NCBI GenBank assembly: GCA_028691845.1
Contig: JAQUYL010000002.1
Coordinates: 123,284 to 187,283, forward strand
DNA from: Opitutaceae bacterium
GTDB lineage: Bacteria; Verrucomicrobiota; Verrucomicrobiia; Opitutales; Opitutaceae
DNA length: 64,000 nucleotides
Direction: 5' to 3'
Shown here: one piece after another, positions 26,940 through 35,547 of the stretch
How the letters are laid out: each line of letters opens with the position of its first letter
Position numbering within the stretch: position 1 is the stretch's first letter
Notes under the pieces: generated by a model
Told to the model about the DNA's origin: nothing
Seen by the model: only the letters and a program-made list of their open reading frames with translations
The model's database searches: none
Program-made: the position numbers and the translations under genes

Positions 26940-27392
26940 TTAGGACTGCTGCAATGTGAGGCTGAGTCCATTTTGGCTGAGATAGCTCGATCCGCTGCGA
27001 CTGTATTTGCGGCCATCGATGCCATTCCATTCGACGATGAAAGTTACTTGCACCAGGCTGGATGGCATGCTGGGCACAGAGGCAACTGTGCGTTTACAGG
27101 TGAAGCCCGACGTGAGGGCCTGCACGTTGGAGTCGCCGGCAGCCATGGAGAGGGAGCCCAGTGTGGTCGTGCCCGAGCTCGGCAGTGAATTTGAGGTGTT
27201 GAGACGCAGATTGACGATTTCACTCTGAATGATTTGACGCGCCAGAGTCTGTTTGCGGGCAACATCCAGCATGCGTGAGCCCCACGTCACAGCGTCGATC
27301 ATTCCCACGACACCCACCAGCATCAGTACAGCCGCGAACATCACCTCAATCAGGGTGAAGCCTTTCGTGGAGCGGTTGCTGGATGCCTTCAT
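26940..27392 (-). CDS. PilV-like type IV prepilin
   Basis: First gene of the minus-strand pilus operon: a 150-residue prepilin with leader MKASSNRSTKG and the site GFTLIEVMFAAVLMLVGVVG. The Glu at +5 is present and a hydrophobic N-terminal helix follows. The C-terminal globular domain contains two cysteines or fewer. Minor pilins of this type prime assembly or sit at the tip. There is no prepilin peptidase, PilB/T ATPase, PilC or secretin in the window, so the machine must be completed elsewhere. Confidence 0.75.
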   Translation of the reverse strand: MKASSNRSTKGFTLIEVMFAAVLMLVGVVGMIDAVTWGSRMLDVARKQTLARQIIQSEIVNLRLNTSNSLPSSGTTTLGSLSMAAGDSNVQALTSGFTCKRTVASVPSMPSSLVQVTFIVEWNGIDGRKYSRSGSSYLSQNGLSLTLQQS

Positions 27393-27968
27393 GTTCTGTC
27401 CGATAAGGAATAGCCCCTACAAAGCCCTTAAGTATTTAAAAGTCAATACAGGCTTATTCACTGCTTGAGAGCGTCTAATGTAGTAATCAAACGTCTAATT
27501 TACAGACACTTCAGGGTGTTGACACCCAAGCAAGGAATTCGATCGCGCAGAATGTTTTAGGTAAAAACCCCTAAGCTTTAAACTAGGCATGGACGTAAAA
27601 TTGATACAATCGCGAAAAAATATGACTTAATCTAATTACCCACAAATATTTATGAGATATTAATTCCGGCGTAGTCAAGCTGCTTCGATGCCAGAAAACA
27701 CGAGAAACGCTAGGTCCTTTAAGCACTAATTAAGGCATTGAACGAGCGAGCACGATCTCCGCTGTGTTATGCAAATTTTACGATTGAAATTTGCCACGTG
27801 GTTAACTGGAGCGATATTTTAACATTTTGTTCGCAACCGCACTCGCGCAAGTTCCGCACGCAAGGCTCATCACACCCTCAATCCAAGCGCACGCACTATC
27901 GCATAATATGGACACACAGAGCGGGCTTGGATTTGGAGCGAATTAGGAAAGTTGAAACGGGGCCGCAG
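27393..27968. other. AT-richer intergenic region upstream of the pilus operon
   Basis: About 575 bases, visibly richer in A and T than the surroundings, with no supportable gene. It contains a 14-base perfect dyad GGGTGTTGACACCC (27514-27527) and two copies of CGTCTAAT (near 27472 and 27492). The pilus operon promoter should lie at the left end; a TTGACT on the minus strand near 27445 lacks a convincing -10. Confidence 0.4.
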
Positions 27969-30371
27969 TCAACGGCCGCGGACGTAGGCGCGCACGGCCT
28001 CGAACTGACTGTCGCCGTCGAGGCCGGCCTCGGCCATGACTAGCGCGCCCGGCCCGCTGCCAAGGAAGTGCCCGTTGCGGAACGGATGGAGCGAGTGGGC
28101 GCGGCCATAATTCGAGCGCACCCAGCGCGTCATCGTGGCTAGCGTGAAATCCGTGATGCCCATCGCCTCGAGTTGATGCTCCTCAGGAAAGAGGCGGTCG
28201 CGCTCATCTGCCGGCAGCAAATCGAACAGCTCGCAGGACGTGACGACATAGACGTTGAGGTCGAGGCCTTCGCGTTCTAGGAGCGGCCGAGTTTGGGTCA
28301 GGAACGCGTTGGTGACGCCGGTCCCTTGCAGAACGATGGTGCCCTGGCCACGTCCTCGCGCCGACCGCAGGCGATAGGCTCCGTGGGCCGCGCTGGCGGC
28401 TGGCGGCAGGTCCAGGGCGGCCCGATCCAGCACAATTTCCGGCGGCCGGGTGACAAACGGGGCGATGACGGCGGGCTGCCGCGCGAGGGCCGCGGTCACC
28501 AAGTACCAGACCTCCTGCGGATCCCAGGGCGTGAGCGTAATCATCGTCCCGGCTGGAAAATTATCCTGCAAGAGCTGGAGCGACTGCGGATCGGCGTGCG
28601 TCGGCCCGTCCTCGCCGGTCTTGAGTCCGGCGTGGGCGCAGACCAGGAAGAACGGGCGGTAGGAACCACCCTCCAGCGCGACCCGCGCCTGGTTGCCGAT
28701 GGCGTGGAGCCGCGCGGCGATGTGGCCGAGCGGCGCACTGAAGGCGCCGTAGGAGGAACCGACCCCGACATGGCCGCCGAAGGCGGAGATGCCGGCAAGC
28801 AATGCGGTCATCGCATCCTCGCAGATGCCGCCGATGGAGAGTTGCCGGGCTGTGGCATTATTGTGCCTGTGGTAGAACCCGGTCGGGAAGCCGTCGTTGA
28901 CCTTGCTGACGCTGGTTGAGGCGAGGAGATCGGCTGACGCCACCACGAGCGCTCCACCGCTGGCGCGGTTGTAGTAATTGAGCACGCGTCCGAGTTCATC
29001 GCGCAGCGTGACCTTGGCTCCGGGCTTGAGCGTGAGTTCGGGCGGGGCTGCGGTCCTGGCCTGGGTGGCCAGGGCGTGGACGGCCTCGAGGCGGGGCGCA
29101 TCCGGGCGAAGCTGGCGCCGCCGGCGATCAAGCCGCTGCTGCGCCTCGCGCAGGCGCGCCGCCAGCGCGTCGAGCATCGGCCGCTCGGTGGCCAGGGCGG
29201 TGCGAAGAAGGCCCAGCGTTTCCCAATAACATTGCTCGACGATGGGGCTCTCGGAGCCTCCATGGCAGTGTTGCGGAATGCCCTCGCAGCATGGGAGGGG
29301 TCCCGCGTCCTTGGGCAGGAGCGGCGCCACCGCGGCGTAAAACCCGGACGAACAGAGAGCGTGGCCGGCGCCATGGGAGGCGCGGCCTTCGATCCCGTAC
29401 TGCCAGCCCTTCACGGTGCGGTAAACGATCGCCGTGGGCTGACCGTTGTCGAGGGCGATCGCGGTGCGCTGCGCCATCGTGATCTGCTGCCAGTCGAATC
29501 CGTCCGGGACCAGGATCACGTTCCAGTCGTGCAGATAGGCCAGCTCGGCCGGCGTCCATTGCACGTAGTCGCCCGGGGTTTCCCCGTCGCGGCACACCCG
29601 GTTCGAGTCGATCGAAGCCTGATTCCAGTCGATGTGCAGCACCACATTGCCGAGCCCGGCGGTGCCGCCGGCGGCCAGAGCCTCGGCAACCCGGCCGGGC
29701 GTCAGACCGCCTTCTCCCTCGACGATGTGCACGCGAGGGGCGTCCGCTCCGTAGAGATCTGCCGCTCCCCAGGCCAGCCCGAGCGAGGCCGGCAGGCCCA
29801 CGCCCGATGCGCCAGTGGAAAGCCGCACGAACGGCGTCGCTGGCGTGGGATGCCCGTCCAAGGCCTTCGCCTGCAGTTTATCGAAAAGCGGGGTCCGGGT
29901 GGCCGGGTTGCGCCGGAAGCCGAGCAGATCCTCCAGCCGCAGTTGGAACTTCTCGTCGGCGGGCAGCAGCTCCGGCGCCGCCAGACGTGCCACCTCGTTG
30001 CGCAGCACCCAGAACGCGTAAAGACCGAGTGCCTTGTGGCCAGCGGAATAAGAGATCGTGTCCGCATCCCGACGGGCGGGCCGGGAGAGATCATAGTCCA
30101 TCGTCTCGAAGAGCAGCCGCATCACGAAACGGCCGGAGGAGATGGAACCGCCCGGGTGCCCCGAGAGCGGAACATAATTGTACATCACCGCGCACAGGGT
30201 ACGGTAAAACAGATCGAAGCGCTCGCAGTGCGCCACCGTCGCCGCGTCGAGGGGCGCGCCGGCCGTCGCCACCTGCTCCGCCGCGTTGAGGAACACGCCG
30301 CGGCGCGGCCCGAAGGAGAACTGAGCCGCCGGGGTGCGTCCGGAGGCTGTGGAGATCGAGTTTGTTACCAT
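27969..30371 (-). CDS. Transketolase-like ThDP enzyme
   Basis: An 800-residue ThDP-dependent enzyme of the transketolase superfamily. N-terminal landmarks are SGHPGGSISSGRF (catalytic-type His) and ISYSAGHKALG. The ThDP/Mg motif is VEGEGGLTPGR followed by GNVVLHIDWNQASID, so the usual GDG aspartate is Glu. The central pyrimidine domain (about 500-640) includes GGICEDAMTALLAGIS and GEDGPTHADPQSL. A transketolase C-terminal domain ends the chain. It is longer than classical transketolase (about 660) and has an insertion near 320-440; the exact substrate is unknown. It overlaps the upstream aminotransferase gene by seven bases, suggesting a two-step pathway acting on a 2-oxo acid or amino sugar precursor (inference). 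Confidence 0.75.
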   Translation of the reverse strand: MVTNSISTASGRTPAAQFSFGPRRGVFLNAAEQVATAGAPLDAATVAHCERFDLFYRTLCAVMYNYVPLSGHPGGSISSGRFVMRLLFETMDYDLSRPARRDADTISYSAGHKALGLYAFWVLRNEVARLAAPELLPADEKFQLRLEDLLGFRRNPATRTPLFDKLQAKALDGHPTPATPFVRLSTGASGVGLPASLGLAWGAADLYGADAPRVHIVEGEGGLTPGRVAEALAAGGTAGLGNVVLHIDWNQASIDSNRVCRDGETPGDYVQWTPAELAYLHDWNVILVPDGFDWQQITMAQRTAIALDNGQPTAIVYRTVKGWQYGIEGRASHGAGHALCSSGFYAAVAPLLPKDAGPLPCCEGIPQHCHGGSESPIVEQCYWETLGLLRTALATERPMLDALAARLREAQQRLDRRRRQLRPDAPRLEAVHALATQARTAAPPELTLKPGAKVTLRDELGRVLNYYNRASGGALVVASADLLASTSVSKVNDGFPTGFYHRHNNATARQLSIGGICEDAMTALLAGISAFGGHVGVGSSYGAFSAPLGHIAARLHAIGNQARVALEGGSYRPFFLVCAHAGLKTGEDGPTHADPQSLQLLQDNFPAGTMITLTPWDPQEVWYLVTAALARQPAVIAPFVTRPPEIVLDRAALDLPPAASAAHGAYRLRSARGRGQGTIVLQGTGVTNAFLTQTRPLLEREGLDLNVYVVTSCELFDLLPADERDRLFPEEHQLEAMGITDFTLATMTRWVRSNYGRAHSLHPFRNGHFLGSGPGALVMAEAGLDGDSQFEAVRAYVRGR

Positions 30372-31750
30372 AGGTGTTTGGCTTCCCGGATGAATGATTG
30401 AAAACCGTCGCGGTCAGTTGCGGCGGAACGAATGCTCTCCAGTCCCTTCTTGAGATCGTCTAGCCCTGTGGCGATCGACAGGCGGAGATAATGCTGGCCC
30501 TCGGAACCGATGCTGCCGAACGAGCGCCGATCCAGTGTGGCCACCTGATAGCGCCAGAGCAGAAACATCTGGACCAACGTCGAAGGGCTTGTCCGTTTGC
30601 GGTCCGCTGGCGGCATTTTCCGATGCGCCTTGATGGCACCAAGGTTTTCGCACAGGCCGGCGATGTTCGGGAAAAGATAGAAGGCCCCGCCGGGGTTGCG
30701 GCAGCGGATGCCGGGAATAGCGTTGAGTCCCGCCACCATCAGATTCCGCCGCTCCGTGAAAGCCGCGCACATCCGGGCAATGCTCGCTTTGCTCAAGGGT
30801 GACTCGAGCGCGATTCGCGCCCCCATCTGGTTGTAGGCTGGCAGACACGAAAAATAATTTATATTGAGGTTCTTGAAGACGGACGCCTCTTCGGCGGTCG
30901 GAAACACGGCCCAGCCGACCCTCCCCCCGGTCCAGGCATAGGATTTCGACACGCCGCTGACAATGATCGTGCGTTGGGCCATGCCCGGTAGCGCTGCGAT
31001 CGAGAGGTGGCGATTGCCATCGAACAATATGTCCTCATAAATCTCGTCGGAATAGATGCGGACTTGGGCCGGAGCCTTGCGCTGGATGACGTCGGCGATG
31101 CTTTCGAGTTGTTCGCGGGTCGCAACTCCGCCGGTGGGGTTGGACGGAAAATTGAGAATGATGATCCGCGTACGGTGGCTGATGAGCGGAGCCAGGTCGC
31201 GTCCGCTGAAGCTGAAAGCGCACTCCTCGCGCAAATGCAGGGGGCGGGGCCGTGCACCCACGTAGATCGTGAACGATTCGTAGATCGGAAAACCGGGGCT
31301 GGGGTAGATCACTTCGTCGCCTGGATCGCAATAGGTCTGCTGAGTCAAGCCGATTGGGGGCTTGCCACCCGGGAAAACCACGACCCGGTCAGGGGTGATT
31401 TCAAGGTCGCGCCGTTTCGACATCGTGCGGGCGATGGCCTCGCGCAGTGGCAGGATGCCTTGGGGATCGCAATAATGAGTGAGACCGAGATCAATCTGCC
31501 GCTTCACCTCCTCGGCAATGTGCGGTGCCAGCGGGAAATCAGGTTCACCCAGGTTGCACTTGATTACCTTCAGCCCCTGATTTTCGAGAGCTGTTATCTG
31601 CGGACCGATCTTGAAGGCGTTTTCACTGCCGAGCAGACGGGTGCGAGCGGAAAACAGACTTGGGCGCGGCTTGGGCTTGTTCGCTCTGGGAGGGCTGGCT
31701 TTCTTTTTGGCTGAACGGAGTCGGCGCGAGGTGATGGGGTGAACGGTCAT
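30365..31750 (-). CDS. PLP-dependent aminotransferase, class I/II
   Basis: A 461-residue fold-type I aminotransferase. Visible features are NLGEPDFPLAPHI near the N-terminus, GLTHYCDPQGILPLREAIA, the cofactor pocket NFPSNPTGGVA and IYSDEIYEDILFDG, and the Schiff-base lysine in SGVSKSYAWTGGRVGW (about residue 270). It most resembles aspartate/alanine-type transaminases; the substrate cannot be read from sequence. The first 40 residues are a basic Pro/Lys-rich extension that homologues usually lack. It is the first gene of a two-gene unit with the transketolase-like enzyme, whose ATG it overlaps. Confidence 0.85.
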   Translation of the reverse strand: MTVHPITSRRLRSAKKKASPPRANKPKPRPSLFSARTRLLGSENAFKIGPQITALENQGLKVIKCNLGEPDFPLAPHIAEEVKRQIDLGLTHYCDPQGILPLREAIARTMSKRRDLEITPDRVVVFPGGKPPIGLTQQTYCDPGDEVIYPSPGFPIYESFTIYVGARPRPLHLREECAFSFSGRDLAPLISHRTRIIILNFPSNPTGGVATREQLESIADVIQRKAPAQVRIYSDEIYEDILFDGNRHLSIAALPGMAQRTIIVSGVSKSYAWTGGRVGWAVFPTAEEASVFKNLNINYFSCLPAYNQMGARIALESPLSKASIARMCAAFTERRNLMVAGLNAIPGIRCRNPGGAFYLFPNIAGLCENLGAIKAHRKMPPADRKRTSPSTLVQMFLLWRYQVATLDRRSFGSIGSEGQHYLRLSIATGLDDLKKGLESIRSAATDRDGFQSFIREAKHLW

Positions 31751-32343
31751 GATGACAATCCCTCCGGGGTGAGAAGCAGAGACTTTTTATAGAAGCACGG
31801 CCTGAGCCTATAAATAAGCGACATATGAATATCACGACAAGCATAACTATAAATAGGCCCCAAAAAGTAATATGGACGGAAGTGTCCGCCACGGCCATCG
31901 AAGCGCGGGCCAAGCCACCACTTTGCCGATCCCGGGGTTCCTATCGACTGGCTGCGGTCCGTGACGCGGCTGGCGGATCAGGCAATCTCCGTTTCCGTCG
32001 GACCGGAAGATTGCCGATGACGGCAGGAGCAAGCCGGCGGCAACGGTGGCGTCCGTGCCTCGATTGAACAAAATGCATGATCCGGTCAGACGGATGATGA
32101 CACAGGCCCCGGGTACGATCGGCGCAGTGGAGGGGATTTCGCCAATGTTGTTCAGCGCGAGTTCAACCGGCGCAGGCCGATCGATGAAGTTTGGGCCAGC
32201 GAATCGTCATTACCAAGCAGGGTGTGGCGTCCGCCCGGTCCGCCCCCTTCCTGGTTCCCCGGCGTTCCGTTCATTCAATGACAAGCGCCTTGGGGGCCCA
32301 AGAGGGGGAATTATGGCGAGCCCGGCCCCGGCTTCGCCTGGAA
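31751..32343. other. Intergenic region with direct repeats and a possible transposase scrap
   Basis: CTATAAATA occurs twice (31808-31816 and 31847-31855), 39 bases apart, just upstream of the aminotransferase start; this could be a promoter/operator pair. The right half holds the possible IS3-type remnant listed separately. No intact gene is seen. Confidence 0.35.
32080..32330 (+). pseudogene. Possible remnant of an IS3-family transposase OrfB
   Basis: Reading in shifting frames, the plus strand gives ANVVQREFNRRRPIDEVWASE (spanning about 32142-32205), reminiscent of the NLLxRxFxxxxPNxVWxxDIT segment before the first catalytic Asp of IS3-group transposases. A VRRMMTQA (about 32087) before it recalls RVARLMRQAG, and HSMTSALGAQEGELWRARP follows. 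The catalytic residues are lost and several frame changes are needed, so this is a weak call. No terminal inverted repeats were found. Confidence 0.25.
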
Positions 32344-33030
32344 TCAGGCGGCCGTGTGGGAGAGCCGGCAGCGATAAACATAAGCCGGCGGGAGATTGCG
32401 CCAGACCACCGGACTTGACTCAACGCAGTTAAAGCTCCTTGCCAAGCGTCGCCTGAAATGCCGCGAAGAAGGAAGCCACCGTGCGTGCAGATAGGCAAAA
32501 GCCACAAATTGGCCGCCTGGGGCCAATGAACACTGGATGACATCCATCAGCCGATTTTGGGTCTGGGGACTCATGTTGCCCCAAGCCAGCCCGCTAATAA
32601 TGCAGTCGGCGTGATTTCCATTGAGAAAGCGGGGCAGGTCTTCGGCCGAGCCATGGATGATCTCACAACCCGTCAGGCGGCGGCGGCGCAGAAGGCTGAT
32701 GCTCCTTGGGTCTATCTCCACGGCGATAAAACGAGAGCCTGTGCTTAATCGTTCGAGGATGGACGTCGTAAATGCTCCGGTACCCGGCCCAAGCTCCACC
32801 ACGGTGGAACTGGATGAAAAATCACAACTGTCGACAATTCTGCGCGACAGGGCTGCCGAACTCGGGCAGAATGCACCCACGGAGACAGGGTCTTGGATGA
32901 ATGAACGGAAAAACGACAGAGCGGCGCTTGGCTTGCCCACGGGGAAACCCGCCAGGGGCCAGCGAGAAGAAGGTGGCAGGCAGGCTCTTGCCGGGGTGCT
33001 CTGGTTGAGTAGGTCGCTTGTTTGATGCAT
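32344..33030 (-). CDS. SAM-dependent methyltransferase, phospholipid N-methyltransferase-like
   Basis: A 228-residue class I methyltransferase. SAM-binding motif I is VVELGPGTGAFTTSI (about residue 80), with an acidic end to strand 2 (FIAVEIDP) and SAEDLPRFL as motif II. The N-terminal FFRSFIQDPVSVGAFCPSSAALSRRIV matches the PmtA-like phosphatidylethanolamine N-methyltransferase/rRNA dimethylase-like subgroup, which starts with FL..fl..P..vGai.PSS. The likely substrate is a phospholipid head group, but this is inferred from the N-terminal motif only. The gene stands alone. The ATG at 33030 is the furthest-upstream supported start; homology begins near residue 38. Confidence 0.75.
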   Translation of the reverse strand: MHQTSDLLNQSTPARACLPPSSRWPLAGFPVGKPSAALSFFRSFIQDPVSVGAFCPSSAALSRRIVDSCDFSSSSTVVELGPGTGAFTTSILERLSTGSRFIAVEIDPRSISLLRRRRLTGCEIIHGSAEDLPRFLNGNHADCIISGLAWGNMSPQTQNRLMDVIQCSLAPGGQFVAFAYLHARWLPSSRHFRRRLARSFNCVESSPVVWRNLPPAYVYRCRLSHTAA

Positions 33031-33532
33031 TACTCGGCGGGTGGTTGCGCGTCTGTCTCCAGACTAGCACAGCTAGGCTAAGTCGTTCATGAAAAACGCA
33101 TGACAAAATTGTTAAGATGAGGCCTACACCTCTCCCGGCAGCAGCGCGGCACGGATGATCTCTGTTAACCTGAATCCATTCTCGCTCCGTCGCTGATCGG
33201 CACGGTCAGTGCAGTCAAGCCGCTGTTCCAAGCTTGGCATATGACACCCGCCCGCGTTCCCTTGACCAAGGTCATGGTCAAGCTTGACCGCTGGTTTCCT
33301 TCGGCTGCTGCCAATACAGCTAAAAGTGCCGGTCGAACGAATAAATGACAACTTTTTCATTTCGAATTAAGCCTGACGACATGACGCACAAGTATTCTCT
33401 GCAACATTCTTTTGGCTTCCCGAGCCCATTCCAATAGCATAGAATGATATTTTAATTATCCCGACAGCATAGCAGGCCAAAACCTGCGACTTTCGTTCCC
33501 TAAACCCAAAACAAAAAACTAACACAAATATC
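33031..33532. promoter_or_regulatory. Intergenic region with clustered GGTCAA half-sites
   Basis: About 500 bases without a gene. A perfect 14-base palindrome GGTCAAGCTTGACC (33276-33289) shares its left half with an inverted copy CTTGACC at 33261-33267, giving three half-sites in 29 bases. Spacing and symmetry suggest a protein-binding site; the nearest start downstream is about 245 bases away at 33533. No -35/-10 pair was recognised. Confidence 0.35.
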
Positions 33533-34045
33533 ATGAAAATTCGCAATACTGGCCTCGCTCTTATCGCATTGGCCCTTGGCCTCGCCTCCAACGCCCTTTG
33601 GGGCGCAGAGCAGCCCGGGTGGATCAATGCCGCCGATAACAAGATCCTCGCCCAGAAGCTGGTCAACCAGCAGATGGCCAAGTCCAAGAATGGCGATTTG
33701 TACATTCTCGGTCTGCATGCCACGGTGCCGGGCGAGAAGGCACAGAAGATGATCGCGTGCAATCTGGACCGCATCAACAAGCCAGATTCCCCCGACGACA
33801 TTATGTGCACCGAAAAGCACATGACCCTTGTCTTCCAGAAGCTGGCCGACCCGGTGATCTTCGAAGTGCTGGTTCCCCTGCAGGATGTTGCCGGCAATAC
33901 CATCGGCTGCTGCGTCTTCGTCTTCAAGGACTTCAAGACGGGTTCTGATGAGTCCGACTATTATATGCGCGCCGTGGTGATGCGGGATGAGATGGCCAAG
34001 TCCATCCCCAATTTCGCCGCCATCTTCCAGCCGACCCAACTATAA
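33533..34045 (+). CDS. Small exported protein of unknown function
   Basis: A 170-residue protein with a clear signal peptide (MKIRNTGLALIALALGLASNALWG, cleavage before AEQPG). The mature part is about 146 residues of mixed alpha/beta character, with four cysteines of which two are adjacent (IGCCVFVFKD). It has no membrane segments. No family is recognised. It is a single gene followed 58 bases later by a hairpin terminator. No Shine-Dalgarno is visible before the ATG (AACACAAATATC). Confidence 0.7.
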   Translation: MKIRNTGLALIALALGLASNALWGAEQPGWINAADNKILAQKLVNQQMAKSKNGDLYILGLHATVPGEKAQKMIACNLDRINKPDSPDDIMCTEKHMTLVFQKLADPVIFEVLVPLQDVAGNTIGCCVFVFKDFKTGSDESDYYMRAVVMRDEMAKSIPNFAAIFQPTQL

Positions 34046-34103
34046 GGCCAGGCTGTTTCAGCGCCGCATGCCTCCATGCCTGCGGTTGCTGTCTTATTCG
34101 CGT

Positions 34104-34130
34104 CTACAGCGCGGCTAAAACGCGCTGTAG
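34104..34130 (+). terminator. Terminator after the exported protein gene
   Basis: Perfect 10-bp stem CTACAGCGCG (34104-34113) and CGCGCTGTAG (34121-34130) with a 7-base loop. It is followed by TATTGCC, so the T-run is poor, but the position 58 bases after the stop fits a terminator. Confidence 0.55.
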
Positions 34131-34496
34131 TATTGCCGCCGCACCATGTGATTGTCCTCTGCTACACCCGGTGGGAACGGGCAAAAAGCGCGTTCGCGGT
34201 GGCGCCACCTCCAGCTTTCCGTCGGCGTGTTTTCATGTGGCGGGAGCTGTCCCGGGAAATCCCGGAGCGAATCCGCCATGCCCGCGGTGCGCTTGAAATT
34301 GTGTGACTGATGGTGGCTGGCGTTCCTGCCGTTTCGATCTTCCGCCGTCGCGCCCGTCCAGATCGAGCAAGGGACAGGCCATCCTGCCCCAGGCAGACGG
34401 ATATCGATGTCCGGCCGGGGCAATGAACAACGAGAGCCCGGTACGCTGGTCGAAAGTTGACCGGTCCACGCAGACTTGTTTACTCGCGGTGATCGA
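34131..34496. other. Intergenic region before tRNA-Arg
   Basis: About 365 bases with no supportable gene; short frames on both strands are low-complexity and lack family resemblance. Nothing further was seen apart from the expected but unidentified tRNA promoter. Confidence 0.3.
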
Positions 34497-34571
34497 GTCC
34501 CCGTAGTTCAATGGATAGAACCGTCGTTTCCTAAACGACTAATCCGAGTTCGATTCTCGGCGGGGGCGCCA
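34497..34571 (+). tRNA. tRNA-Arg (anticodon CCT)
   Basis: Full cloverleaf of 75 bases with encoded CCA. The acceptor arm GTCCCCG pairs with CGGGGGC (one T-G pair). The D-arm contains AGTTCAATGGATAGAAC. The anticodon stem GTCGT/ACGAC encloses the loop TTCCTAA, giving CCT for AGG codons. The T-arm is CCGAG-TTCGATT-CTCGG. Confidence 0.95.
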
Positions 34572-34761
34572 TGCCGGTGGGGCGGGCGTCGGGGTCTGCA
34601 CCAAAGGGGGGGAGGGCTTCTTGGGGTTGATGGTTATGGGTTTAGTCAGCCGCACTGGGCCATGACGCGGAGGCGGTAAATGTGGAAGGACCGGAATCCG
34701 AAGGCGCGGCGCTCGCATTCTGCTCGATTCTGAATCCGGTATGCTGAATCCTTCCCCCGTC

Positions 34762-35373
34762 ATGTTCCTCGATTTTACTAAACTTCCGGCCCGTGATGTT
34801 TACGCATGGATGGCCGCAACGATCTACCCGCGGCCCATAGCGTGGGTCTCCACCATTTCCGCCGACGGCAAGGCTAACCTGGCCCCGTTCAGCTTTTTCC
34901 AAGGGATCACATCAAATCCGCCGACGCTCCTTTTTGTGCCCGTTAACAACCGCACGGGCGAAAAAAAGGATACGGTGAAAAACATCGAGCAGGTGCCCGA
35001 GTTCGTCGTGAACGTCGTGCCTTATGCGCTGGCCGAGCAGATGAATGCCACCGCCGCGCTGCTGCCGTACGGAGAGAGCGAATTCGAGAAATTCGGCATC
35101 GAGGCTGCGCCTTCCCAGAAAATCCGTCCGCCTCGTGTCGCTGCGTCGCCCGTTGCTTTCGAGTGCACGTTGCGTTCCATTGTGCCTGTGGGCGAAGGGC
35201 CGCTGGCCGCCAACGTGGTGTTTGGCAATATCCAGTGCGTCCACGTGAGCGACGCCGTGCTGGGCTCAGATGGCAAGGCCGACCCTGCCAAGCTTGACCT
35301 CATCGGTCGCATGGGCGGGGAGCTGTATGCCCGCACCACTGAACGATTCATCATAAAACGGCCGGATCGCTAA
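34762..35373 (+). CDS. Flavin reductase-like FMN-binding protein
   Basis: A 203-residue flavin reductase family split-barrel protein. The N-terminal half contains PRPIAWVSTISADGKANLAPFSFFQGITSNPPTLLF, the typical FMN-binding pattern. KDTVKNIEQVPEFVVNVV follows, with the mid-region arginine/proline signature in the conserved KDTxxNI motif. Members bind FMN and reduce flavin or act as flavoproteins of unknown substrate. The ATG at 34762 is preferred over one seven codons upstream because the family begins with the FLDF-type strand. It is a single gene downstream of tRNA-Arg. Confidence 0.85.
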   Translation: MFLDFTKLPARDVYAWMAATIYPRPIAWVSTISADGKANLAPFSFFQGITSNPPTLLFVPVNNRTGEKKDTVKNIEQVPEFVVNVVPYALAEQMNATAALLPYGESEFEKFGIEAAPSQKIRPPRVAASPVAFECTLRSIVPVGEGPLAANVVFGNIQCVHVSDAVLGSDGKADPAKLDLIGRMGGELYARTTERFIIKRPDR

Positions 35374-35547
35374 ACGCGGCGCCGTCCATGACAAAGGGCT
35401 GTCTTCCCAGCGACACGATCAGGGTTGCCGGTGAGCGCGGTGGCGCGGCCGCTCTCGCCTCCTTTGCGGCGGCCGCGTTGCAAAAAAAATAGCCGCCCGC
35501 ATCGAACTGGTCATTATTAATCAAATAATTTCACTGGTTATTGCCCT

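Noticed and set aside
33500..34039. Minus-strand frame opposite the exported protein at 33533
   Set aside because: The plus-strand gene has a signal peptide and a terminator after it; the antisense frame has neither.
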